Shown: piece after piece, positions 1-7,506 of the stretch
Layout: every line of letters starts with the position of its first letter
How positions within the stretch are numbered: position 1 is the stretch's first letter
DNA from: Methanoregula sp.
GTDB lineage: Archaea; Halobacteriota; Methanomicrobia; Methanomicrobiales; Methanospirillaceae
DNA: 17,715 nucleotides
Reading direction: 5' to 3'
Assembly (NCBI GenBank): GCA_028711405.1
Contig: JAQTSH010000003.1
Location: forward strand, 7,417 to 25,131
The notes under the pieces: model-generated
The model's input: only the letters and a program-made list of their open reading frames with translations
What the model was told of the DNA's origin: nothing
Databases searched by the model: none
Made by a program: the position numbers and the translations under genes

Positions 1-534
1 TAAACCACACGCTACCAGGACTTCCTGCGAATCCAGGGGATTTTTCTCGTTGGTACTCGCTACAAGAGCGGTAAGAGAGAATAGGGACATAGGAACCTTC
101 ATGCCAAACAATTCTGTTGTTGCTATCGTCCTGTACCTGTTATTGAGTACATATTTTCGGACAGTCCAGCGATCAACGATAATTCCAAGAAATTCCAAGT
201 GAGTGGATACTCGTGAAAAGGGCATTGTCCGTCCAAGAGTTATACACAGGTCCACGATCGGGGATCCGATTCGTGTTTCTGGATAGAATGGGGCATTGGC
301 AGAAATAATTTTTTTACATGTATGGCATCTGAACCTTTTCACGGTAACAAAAATTATCTTATTTTTCTGTCCATCCGCAAGTATTGCAAATCGTTTTTTT
401 TTCTTATCGTACCCTGTCACGGGACCTCCACAAGAGGGACAGACACGACATCGGTCGAATGATATGCCTTCGCAGGCAGAGAATGTGATCTGAACAATGT
501 CACAGAGAATGGGGGGGATTCGTAGTCGTTTCAT
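1..534 (-). CDS. Zinc-ribbon / helix-turn-helix protein, transposase-like or regulatory (3' part outside window)
   Basis: An uninterrupted minus-strand reading frame of 178 codons starts at ATG 534 and is still open at base 1, so the C-terminus is missing. Two CxxC pairs (Cys32/Cys35 and Cys70/Cys73) separated by a basic, beta-rich stretch form a typical zinc ribbon. Residues about 88-130 look helix-turn-helix-like, with the segment FSRVSTHLEFLGI followed by a WTVRKYV helix. A zinc ribbon followed by HTH is common at the N-terminus of transposases and also in archaeal regulators; the catalytic region that would decide lies outside. The gene is divergent from fdhA with 244 bases between the starts, so a role in fdh control is possible but unproven. 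A run of nine T at 394-402 and a run of seven G at 511-517 within the frame are slippage-prone. I do not recognise the exact family. Confidence 0.6.
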   Translation of the reverse strand, partial: MKRLRIPPILCDIVQITFSACEGISFDRCRVCPSCGGPVTGYDKKKKRFAILADGQKNKIIFVTVKRFRCHTCKKIISANAPFYPETRIGSPIVDLCITLGRTMPFSRVSTHLEFLGIIVDRWTVRKYVLNNRYRTIATTELFGMKVPMSLFSLTALVASTNEKNPLDSQEVLVACGL

Positions 535-609
535 AGTAATACCTGCTTTATATTCCAAGTTACCTGTCCGGATGCAAAATCGCTGGTGCTCAATTTGTAT
601 CAACGTTGT

Positions 610-629
610 GTTAATTTTTATACATTAAC
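610..629. promoter_or_regulatory. Inverted repeat around a TATA-like core between divergent genes
   Basis: GTTAAT (610-615) and ATTAAC (624-629) form a perfect 6-bp inverted repeat with an 8-base AT-rich spacer that itself resembles a TATA box. Read on the minus strand the core is TATAAAAATTA, about 80 bases upstream of the zinc-ribbon gene start, so it may be that gene's promoter, an operator for it, or both. Confidence 0.35.
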
Positions 630-668
630 CCACTTTTAATCTCCAAATTTTGATTGCTCTTCAGAATC

Positions 669-681
669 ATTATATATTTTT
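669..681 (+). promoter_or_regulatory. Candidate TATA box for fdhAB
   Basis: An AT-only run TTATATATTTTTA lies about 100 bases upstream of the fdhA ATG. Archaeal TATA boxes sit about 25-30 bases before the start site, which would put transcription initiation near base 700 and give a leader of roughly 75-80 bases. A second AT-rich stretch at 697-713 could serve instead, so the assignment is tentative. Confidence 0.4.
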
Positions 682-716
682 AGTATGAACCTTGGTTATT
701 AAAAATTTAATTTGTT

Positions 717-745
717 TAACAAATCCAAAAAAAAAGGATTTGTTA
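717..745 (+). promoter_or_regulatory. Perfect 10-bp inverted repeat with nine-A loop in the fdhA leader
   Basis: TAACAAATCC (717-726) and GGATTTGTTA (736-745) are exact reverse complements separated by nine A residues. The repeat ends 33 bases before the fdhA start and lies downstream of the likely TATA box, so it should be transcribed and could fold as a hairpin, or act as a dimeric operator in DNA. It does not cover the GGTGAT ribosome-binding site at 766-771. Confidence 0.55.
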
Positions 746-778
746 TTACAGGTTCTCAACAACGAACGGTGATAATGG

Positions 779-2848
779 ATGAGTACTGTTAAAGCAGAAT
801 TGAAATACGTGGCTACCACGTGCCCGTACTGCGGTGTGGGGTGCGGGCTAAACCTGGTTGTCCAGGATGGAAAATGTGTCGGCGTTGAACCCTATAAGCG
901 GAGCCCGATTAACGAGGGCAAGTTATGTCCCAAGGGGGAGACCTGCTGGGAATTTGTCAACAGCCCCGACCGTCTGACAAAACCCCTGATCAAGAAAGAT
1001 GGGAAGTTTGTTGAAGCCTCCTGGGACGAAGCCCTTGACCTGATCGTAAAGAAATTCACGGAAATCTCCAAACGGGGAGGACCAAAGGCACTTGGTTTTC
1101 AGACCTCGTGCCGTACCGTCAACGAAGACTGCTACGCGCTACAGAAGTGGGCACGGTGCGGGTTTTTAACCAACAATGTCGATAACTGCGCCCGAATCTG
1201 CCACGGACCATCCGTCGCAGGGCTCTCGCTCTCGTTTGGATCCGGTGCAGCGACAAACCCCTTTGAGGATGTCCTGAACTCCGATCTCATTGTAATGTGG
1301 GGTTCGAATGCGATCGAAGCGCACCCGCTCGCCGGCAGGCGTGTGATGCAGGCAAAGAAGAAGGGTATTAAGGTCATAGTCGTTGACCCGAGGTTCAGCG
1401 CGACAGCACGGATTGCAGATGAATGGATCCGGTTCAACCCGTCGACCCACATTGCGCTTGCCAACTCCATGATGTACTGGATCATCAAGGAAGGTCTCGA
1501 GGACAAGGAGTTCATCGCGAAGCGCACGAAAGGCTTTGAAGACCTCAAAAAGACTGTCGAGAAGTACGCTGACGTCGAGTCGATCCATGGTGTCCCGCTC
1601 GAGAAGGTTAAGGAGTTTGCCCGCCTGTATGCCAAGGCAAAGAATGCGGTCATCATCTACTGCCTCGGCATCACCGAGTTGACCACGGGTACCGACAACG
1701 TCCGTTCGATGGGCAACCTTTCCATGCTCACCGGTAACATCGGACGCCCGGGTGTAGGTGTCAACCCGCTCCGTGGTCAGAACAACGTGCAGGGTGCCTG
1801 CGACATGGGTGCGTACCCGAACGTCTTCTCCGGGTACCAGGCTGTCGCAGTTCCCGCCAACCGTGAAAAGATGGAGAATCTATGGTCCTTAAAGGAAGGT
1901 TCCCTGCCCGACTGGTACGGTGTGACCTTAACCGAGCAGATCAACCAGTGCGGCGACCCAATCAAGGCGATGTACATCCTCGGCCTGAACCCGGCTGTCT
2001 CCTATCCCGACTCAAACCATGTCAAGCGGCAGTTGGAAAAACTTGACTTCTGCGTCATCCAGGATATCTTCTGGACAGAGAGCTGCCAGTACGCGGATGT
2101 TGTCCTGCCCGGCACCTGCTTTGCAGAAAAAGACGGGACGTTCACCAGCGGAGAGAGGCGGGTCAACCGCGTCCGGAAGGCTGTTGATGGACCCGGTGAG
2201 TCGAAGTATGACTGGGAGATCATCGGTCTTTTAGCGAAGAAGATGGGTCTTGCGGGCTTTGACTGGAAGAGTGCCAAGGATGTCTGGGACGACATGCGGG
2301 CATGCACCCCGGGTCAGTTCGGTGTAACGTACGAAAAGATGGAGAAGCCCGAATCTGTCCATTGGCCCTGTCCGACTATCGAACACCCGGGAACCCCCAT
2401 TCTGCACAGGGAGAAGTTTTCTGCAGCGGATGGTCTCGGGACATTCTTTGGTCTCGAGTACCGCCCACCGGCAGAAGTGGCTGACAAGGATTACCCGTAC
2501 ACGCTCATGACAGGTCGTGTGATCTTCCACTACCACACGAGGACCCAGACTGACCGGTGCGCAACCCTGCACTATGAGGTGCCCGAGTCCTACATCCAGG
2601 TCAACACCCAGGATGCAAAGGAGCTCGGTATCAAGAATCTCGATAAGATCAAAGTGCGCAGCCGCCGTGGCGAGACCATCACCATCGCACGGGTAAGCGA
2701 CGATGTGGCACCGAAGGTCCTGTACATGTCAATGCACTTCGCTGAGGGTGCAAATAACCTCACCAACACGGCGCTCGACCCACTCTCCAAGATGCCGGAA
2801 CTGAAGCACTGTGCTGTTGCCGTCGAAAAAATTCCGGAGGCGAAGTAA
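779..2848 (+). CDS. fdhA: Formate dehydrogenase, alpha (catalytic) subunit
   Basis: This 689-residue protein is the bis-pterin Mo/W catalytic subunit of cytosolic methanogen formate dehydrogenase, oxidising formate to CO2 and passing electrons through an N-terminal [4Fe-4S] cluster to FdhB. The cluster cysteines are Cys15, Cys18, Cys22 and Cys50. The active-site motif NCARICHGPS (136-145) places Cys141 where E. coli FdhF has selenocysteine-140, so this is the cysteine form. The C-terminal region (about 560-680) is the molybdopterin-dinucleotide-binding domain. Length is normal for the family. The start is chosen because GGTGAT (766-771) lies 7 bases before ATG 779; an ATG at 775 in another frame closes at once. 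The stop TAA is followed directly by the fdhB ATG, indicating translational coupling. Formate or metal control through the leader inverted repeat is possible. Confidence 0.96.
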   Translation: MSTVKAELKYVATTCPYCGVGCGLNLVVQDGKCVGVEPYKRSPINEGKLCPKGETCWEFVNSPDRLTKPLIKKDGKFVEASWDEALDLIVKKFTEISKRGGPKALGFQTSCRTVNEDCYALQKWARCGFLTNNVDNCARICHGPSVAGLSLSFGSGAATNPFEDVLNSDLIVMWGSNAIEAHPLAGRRVMQAKKKGIKVIVVDPRFSATARIADEWIRFNPSTHIALANSMMYWIIKEGLEDKEFIAKRTKGFEDLKKTVEKYADVESIHGVPLEKVKEFARLYAKAKNAVIIYCLGITELTTGTDNVRSMGNLSMLTGNIGRPGVGVNPLRGQNNVQGACDMGAYPNVFSGYQAVAVPANREKMENLWSLKEGSLPDWYGVTLTEQINQCGDPIKAMYILGLNPAVSYPDSNHVKRQLEKLDFCVIQDIFWTESCQYADVVLPGTCFAEKDGTFTSGERRVNRVRKAVDGPGESKYDWEIIGLLAKKMGLAGFDWKSAKDVWDDMRACTPGQFGVTYEKMEKPESVHWPCPTIEHPGTPILHREKFSAADGLGTFFGLEYRPPAEVADKDYPYTLMTGRVIFHYHTRTQTDRCATLHYEVPESYIQVNTQDAKELGIKNLDKIKVRSRRGETITIARVSDDVAPKVLYMSMHFAEGANNLTNTALDPLSKMPELKHCAVAVEKIPEAK

Positions 2849-4102
2849 ATGGCAAAGAAAGGCGACATGCTCTATGCATGGACCAACGACGCCGAGATCC
2901 AGAAGAAAGCCGAACTGGGTGGTGCAGTAACCAGCATGTGGAAATATGCACTTGAAACCAGGATGGTAGATGCGGTTCTGGTCGTCACGAAAGGCGTGGA
3001 TTTGTACGATGCCAAACCGGTGATTGTTACTGATCCCGCCAAGCTCAAGGACACGGCAGGCTCACTCCACTGCGGTACGCTCCTGCTCCCCAAGCTTGTC
3101 AAGAAGTACCTTGACGGCGCAGCACACATGAAGATCGGTGTCACCGTCAAGGGCTGCGACATGATGGCGTTCTATGAACTTGCCAAGCGAAAACAGATCA
3201 ACCTTGACAACATCATCATGATTGGCGTCAACTGCGGTGGATCGGTCAGCCCGGTCACCGCACGAAAGATGATCGCCGATAAATTTGGTGTCGATCCTGA
3301 GAAGGTTCACAAAGAAGAGATCGACAAGGGGCAGTTCATTATTGAGTATGAAGGCGGTCACAAAGGAATCTCAGTCGATGAGCTTGAAGAGGCTGGCTAC
3401 GGGCGGCGCAGCAATTGCCGTCGCTGCAAGATGAAGATCCCGCGCCAGGCAGACCTCGCCTGTGGCAACTGGGGAGTAATCGGACCACGTGCTGGCAAGG
3501 CAACCTTTGTGGAAGTGTGCAGCGAGAAGGGTGCAACCCTCCTTGATGGAGCTGTCAAGAGTGGCATCCTTGCAACCGAAGCGGCAAATCCCAAGGGAAT
3601 CGAGATCCGTGCCAAGGTCGAGAGTGCAATGTTCAAGCTGGGCGACAAGTGGCGAAAGCATGATTTCGAGGCGCTTGGAGAGGGTAAGGAACGTTTAAAG
3701 AAGATCATGGCAGAAACCTCACGGTGCATCAAATGCTACGGGTGCATCGATGCCTGCCCGATCTGCTACTGTGTCGAATGCACGACGAAAAATCCAAAAT
3801 ACGTCGCGCCAGGGTATCTTCCCGTCGATTTCATGTTCCACCTGATCCGGTACGCCCATATCGCTGATTCCTGCGTGAACTGTGGGCAGTGCGAAGAGGT
3901 CTGTCCGGCTGAGATCCCCAACGCCCTTTTCATGCATGCCCAGCAGGTCCAACTGGAAAAGATGTTCGGGCATGTTCCCGGTGTCGACATGGAACTACCG
4001 CTGATGGCATATGTTGAGGAACCGGAAGAGCGTGTCCGGCTCCACAACACCGGCAGCGACATGATCTACGAGAATGTCTTCAACCCGTTCTCCAAACACT
4101 AA
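2849..4102 (+). CDS. fdhB: Formate dehydrogenase, beta subunit (F420-reducing)
   Basis: FdhB (417 residues) belongs to the FrhB/FdhB family. It takes electrons from FdhA and, using FAD and Fe-S clusters, reduces coenzyme F420 or feeds heterodisulfide reductase complexes (family knowledge). The C-terminal part contains two ferredoxin-type cysteine clusters: CIKCYGCIDACPICYC starting at residue 293 and CVNCGQCEEVC starting at residue 342. The N-terminal 280 residues carry the flavin/F420 region with further cysteines (around residues 188-210). The start ATG directly abuts the fdhA stop with no gap, which fixes the two genes as one operon. No formate transporter gene (fdhC) follows; instead the operon ends in an oligo-T tract against a convergent gene. 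Confidence 0.95.
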   Translation: MAKKGDMLYAWTNDAEIQKKAELGGAVTSMWKYALETRMVDAVLVVTKGVDLYDAKPVIVTDPAKLKDTAGSLHCGTLLLPKLVKKYLDGAAHMKIGVTVKGCDMMAFYELAKRKQINLDNIIMIGVNCGGSVSPVTARKMIADKFGVDPEKVHKEEIDKGQFIIEYEGGHKGISVDELEEAGYGRRSNCRRCKMKIPRQADLACGNWGVIGPRAGKATFVEVCSEKGATLLDGAVKSGILATEAANPKGIEIRAKVESAMFKLGDKWRKHDFEALGEGKERLKKIMAETSRCIKCYGCIDACPICYCVECTTKNPKYVAPGYLPVDFMFHLIRYAHIADSCVNCGQCEEVCPAEIPNALFMHAQQVQLEKMFGHVPGVDMELPLMAYVEEPEERVRLHNTGSDMIYENVFNPFSKH

Positions 4103-4115
4103 TTTTTTCCTTTTT
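4103..4115 (+). terminator. Oligo-T terminator of fdhAB
   Basis: T6-CC-T5 begins immediately at the fdhB stop codon. Short oligo-T tracts are sufficient for intrinsic termination in archaea. The gene on the other strand ends at 4153, so the 50-base gap is a convergent terminator region. Confidence 0.55.
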
Positions 4116-4152
4116 CATCCCCAAGGACAGACTTCATCTCTATATTATGAAC

Positions 4153-6066
4153 TTATGCAGACAATACTTCAAAGGGAATGTCTTTGGATAATTCCCTGAT
4201 TGTATAATCTTTAAAGTATTGATGGGCAGTTCCGGTTTGTGACAAGTCATACCCGGAATATTTTGACAGGATACGATGATACTCCTGGGATCGTATTGCG
4301 GCGATGAGAGAACAGATTTTGGGATCACCCAGCATTTCTGGTCGAATTGCCAGTTCATACCGTTGCTGCCCGGTCGGCATAAAGTGGAGTGCTGCTGCTG
4401 CTGCGATCCCGGTATTACACATACCGGCATCTGCAATCTTGTTACAGATTGCAGTCGCAACGGCATCCGGTCCGTTTACTTCATGGGTATACCCATTCAC
4501 CGATACGGGATCGATCCTCCGCGAAGAAAGCATGGCGTCGAAGAGCATCCGGTATGCTGAATCCTTTCTTGTGTTGATCCACCGTACGTTGACCAGATCT
4601 TCTGGATCCAGTTCAACCCGTGATGCAATGCCGGTCTCAATTGTCGCAATGTGGATAAGAACAAGACCAACTTTCGGCAGGTGCTGCACGAGGAACGGAC
4701 AATCGGGAGGCGTGGAAAATACCGGAAGGCTCATCAGGGCAGCATGGCAGGCATTCTTTTGCAGGGCTGACAGAGCTCCCATATTTCCAACTTCTGTTGC
4801 CTGAATAAATAATCCTTGATTATGGACATAGTTTGCCAGATCTTTTAATGAGGGATCCAGAGAACCTGGCAATATCAGGGTCCGTTCAATCCTGTTTGGA
4901 TCGGTTGTAAGTATAATCTCAACTTCAGATTCCCTCTCACATCCTTCAAGTGGTGCAGGTACGTGGATGTACCCGTTTGCCCTGATCGTCGCCATCTGGA
5001 CGCCGGATCCCTTCATGTGGGGAACACACCAGCATGTCTGTCCTACACGACCTGCATATACCGGAACAAAATCATCGAATCCAGGATCCGAATTGATTGC
5101 CTGAGTGAGTTTTCCTCGTAATGTATAGCGTTGTACAGGGGCAAGTCCCCAGGTTTCCAGAAGAGGTACGACAAATTCACGGAGGATTGTCTGGGCAGCC
5201 AGCGGATAACCGGGAAGACCAAGGACGGGTTTACCCAAAATTTTACCCAACATAACCGGTTTGCCCGGGCGTATCGCGACACCATGGAAGAGAAGATCTC
5301 CCAGCGAGCTGATGACTCCGGCAGTGAAATCCCGCGTACCTGCCGAAGAGCCAGCAGAGATGAGAACCAGATCGTTTTCTGATACCGCGACCTGAAGTGC
5401 GCGCGAGATCAGGTCGGGTTCATCGCGTACAATTGGATAACGGGTACATGTCGCGCCCATCCCGTCCAGCAGTACCTGTGCCATGACCGTGTTACTCTCA
5501 ACGACCTGACCAGGTTTCGGGCGGACACCGACAGGAACAAGCTCGCTTCCCGTTGGTATAATCCCGACACGCACTCGGTTGACCTCCACCTGAGTGATGC
5601 CATAGGTAGCAAGCGCACCGATATCGAATGGTCGGATCAGGTGTCCGGCAGGAAGTACCAGCTGGTTTTGTCGTACATCTTCCCCTGCCGGGCGGACATA
5701 CTGTCCGGGTCCCGCAGGTTTCCGTATCTGGAATGTATCTTCCCATTCCCACGTATCCTCGATCATAATAACCGCATCAAACGTGTCCGGGACGATATTG
5801 CCTGTATTGACACGGGAGAACTGCATAAGGGTCAACGGCGCCTGCTCACTTGCTCCGACAGTATCGCTGCTCCTTACAGCGATACCGTCCATTGCTGCGA
5901 TGTTTACTTCAGGGACAGAGTATCGTGCATATACCGGAACTGCAACCAACCGTCCGACCGCATGTGTTATCGGAATTGTTTCCCGCCTTTCCGGTACCTG
6001 AAAAGATGTTTTCAGGATCGACAGGGCATGTTCCAGGGAAGTGAGTGTGAGGTACCGTTTTGCCAT
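4153..6066 (-). CDS. moeA: MoeA fused to a C-terminal periplasmic-binding-protein-like (COG1910-type) domain
   Basis: Of the 637 residues, about 1-390 are a complete MoeA, the enzyme that inserts molybdate (or tungstate) into adenylylated molybdopterin. Visible signatures are AMDGIAV (58-64, with the family Asp at 60), PTGSEL (171-176), ISAGSSAGTRDF (236-247, Asp246) and GLPGYP (283-288). Residues about 395-637 match the PBP-like domain found fused to MoeA or to LysR-type HTH proteins in archaea and bacteria, thought to sense molybdate or another oxyanion. Its key segments are recognisable but divergent: WINTRKDSAYR (496-506) where relatives commonly have an RGSGTR-type loop, and ADAGMCNTGIAAAA (545-558). 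GGTGAT just upstream of ATG 6066 supports the start. It is monocistronic and convergent to fdhB. The MoeA call is firm; ligand and role of the C-domain are inferred. Confidence 0.9.
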   Translation of the reverse strand: MAKRYLTLTSLEHALSILKTSFQVPERRETIPITHAVGRLVAVPVYARYSVPEVNIAAMDGIAVRSSDTVGASEQAPLTLMQFSRVNTGNIVPDTFDAVIMIEDTWEWEDTFQIRKPAGPGQYVRPAGEDVRQNQLVLPAGHLIRPFDIGALATYGITQVEVNRVRVGIIPTGSELVPVGVRPKPGQVVESNTVMAQVLLDGMGATCTRYPIVRDEPDLISRALQVAVSENDLVLISAGSSAGTRDFTAGVISSLGDLLFHGVAIRPGKPVMLGKILGKPVLGLPGYPLAAQTILREFVVPLLETWGLAPVQRYTLRGKLTQAINSDPGFDDFVPVYAGRVGQTCWCVPHMKGSGVQMATIRANGYIHVPAPLEGCERESEVEIILTTDPNRIERTLILPGSLDPSLKDLANYVHNQGLFIQATEVGNMGALSALQKNACHAALMSLPVFSTPPDCPFLVQHLPKVGLVLIHIATIETGIASRVELDPEDLVNVRWINTRKDSAYRMLFDAMLSSRRIDPVSVNGYTHEVNGPDAVATAICNKIADAGMCNTGIAAAAALHFMPTGQQRYELAIRPEMLGDPKICSLIAAIRSQEYHRILSKYSGYDLSQTGTAHQYFKDYTIRELSKDIPFEVLSA

Positions 6067-7007
6067 GCCAAGATCACCAAAATGTCAACCATTGTCAAGA
6101 ATCATACGAGAATTTTTCTGCATCTTCCCGATGGCAGTGAATTATCCATTGTACCATGGAACGTCTTATGATTTAACAATTTACATTTACAGAATGATAA
6201 AATAAAGTTATTTTGCTGAATGCTGGGGACTGCGGTTTTCATCCACAGATAAAATATCCGGCGGGTAAATAAAAAAGCGTTGAAGCATCAAGGCTGACAA
6301 CCACTTGTTCACATTAATTTGGTAATGTCAACAAAATCAAGTTATCGAACGAATTGAACTGCATGAGTCCTAATCCCCACACAGCAGGTACAATATAATT
6401 ATTTAACAATAACTATTAATAAACATAAAATCTAAAACTCATTGCCCATCCGGGCGACATATTCCGTACCTTATCCATTGTTCTACCTCGATCAAATGGA
6501 TATCGTTGCCACTATGTGTATAGTTGCCACTGTATACCAGCTATGAAGGGGAGTAACGGAATCTCTCCTCCATTTCCATTCCTGCCAATCAGATCTCTTG
6601 TCAACTTCACTTCTACGATATCAATATGTGAAGAGTCCGGAAGTGGAATGCTTTGGTTTTTTCTCTCTTCCTTCTGACGGATTATCATCCGTATCTTCTT
6701 CGTGCTCAACTTCACTGTTGAACGTGTCATCGATCTGATATCGGAATTACTTTCAGGACCATACGAATACCCGGTACTTGAAAAGAAAACAGTGTTCATG
6801 GCTACTTTGCCACAGGAACTGCCGATGAGCTGATGATGGCACAAACATACTGCATGAACACGGCGGTAGCCGTTTTCATAAGAACCGTTCTTCATACTAT
6901 CCGTGATAAGGTATTCGATCATAAGGAGTAGTACGATCTCATATACTATTGAGACCGGCAAAAACACGGTATTTATTTCCTTGAACAACAAAAATTAAAA
7001 TCTGAAA
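6067..7007. other. Intergenic region, about 940 bases, no convincing gene
   Basis: The left part (6067-6470) is AT-rich and should hold the moeA promoter; TTTAACAA, also present in the fdhA leader, occurs near 6174 and 6403. A minus-strand frame of 159 codons (6512-6991) is open, but it has no recognisable motif, no clear ribosome-binding site, and an amino-acid composition (many Ser, Lys and Arg, little hydrophobic pattern after residue 30) that argues against a conserved protein. GTTGCCACT occurs twice, at 6505-6513 and 6523-6531. The right end holds the promoter of the HIT gene. A small or degraded gene cannot be excluded. Confidence 0.5.
6969..6980 (+). promoter_or_regulatory. Candidate TATA box for the HIT-family gene
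   Basis: GGTATTTATTTC lies about 30-37 bases before ATG 7008 and no Shine-Dalgarno sequence precedes that ATG (the 20 preceding bases are nearly all A and T). This spacing fits transcription starting at or within about 10 bases of the start codon, so a leaderless or near-leaderless mRNA. Confidence 0.4.
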
Positions 7008-7412
7008 ATGCAAAATAAAACCACCTGCCCGTTCTGTTCGCCATACGCTGATGACATCATCGCAAAGAACACCTTGTGCTATGCCCGCTGGGACCGGTTC
7101 CCGGTGTCCAAAGGGCACCTGCTGATTATGCCGTTCCGGCACACGCCGGATTATTTTACCCTGACTGCTGAAGAGAAGTCAGCACTCGTGGAGCTGATCG
7201 ATGAATGCAGGACAATCATCGACGCAAATTTCAAGCCGGATGGGTATAATATCGGTTATAATATCGGCAGTGCAGCCGGGCAGACTGTCTTGCACTGCCA
7301 CTGCCATTTTATCCCCCGGTACCGGGGGGATAGCGATAATCCCAAGGGGGGAGTCCGTCGCGTCGTTGCCGGAAGGCACTACAAGGATCCCATCCAGATC
7401 AGCCAATTATAA
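7008..7412 (+). CDS. HIT-family (histidine triad) nucleotide hydrolase/transferase
   Basis: This 134-residue cytosolic protein carries the histidine-triad signature LHCHCHFIPR (95-104) with His96, His98 and His100, where His98 is the expected nucleophile in this family. The upstream NIGYNIGSAAGQTV segment (81-94) is the usual nucleotide-binding loop. CPFC (7-10) together with a later histidine forms the structural zinc site seen in many HINT/FHIT-like proteins. HIT proteins act on AMP-lysine-type phosphoramidates, Ap4A or other adenylylated molecules; the true substrate cannot be read here. The next gene, moeA, handles adenylylated molybdopterin, but the 94-base gap and the separate ribosome-binding site make a functional link only speculative. 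Length is normal and the start is the only in-frame ATG before the CPFC motif. Confidence 0.9.
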   Translation: MQNKTTCPFCSPYADDIIAKNTLCYARWDRFPVSKGHLLIMPFRHTPDYFTLTAEEKSALVELIDECRTIIDANFKPDGYNIGYNIGSAAGQTVLHCHCHFIPRYRGDSDNPKGGVRRVVAGRHYKDPIQISQL

Positions 7413-7506
7413 TCTTTTTGCTCTTCGTGTTCCTGCCAAAAATCAACCCGTAACGCAGATAACAAAGCTTAAGGTGATTTTAGTCTAACTGCATAACGAG
7501 GTACTC

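Noticed and set aside
6083..6172. 29-codon plus-strand frame upstream of the MoeA-PBP gene (begins MSTIVKNHTRIF)
   Set aside because: Very short, no ribosome-binding site, lies in the promoter region of the opposite-strand gene and matches nothing I recognise.
6512..6991. 159-codon minus-strand frame as a real gene
   Set aside because: No motif, no clear ribosome-binding site and an unprotein-like composition after the first 30 residues; kept only as a note in the gap description.
7246..7269. Tandem 12-base repeat in the HIT gene encoding YNIGYNIG
   Set aside because: The repeated pattern corresponds to the normal N-x-G-x-N-x-G loop of HIT proteins, so it is family sequence rather than a new repeat.
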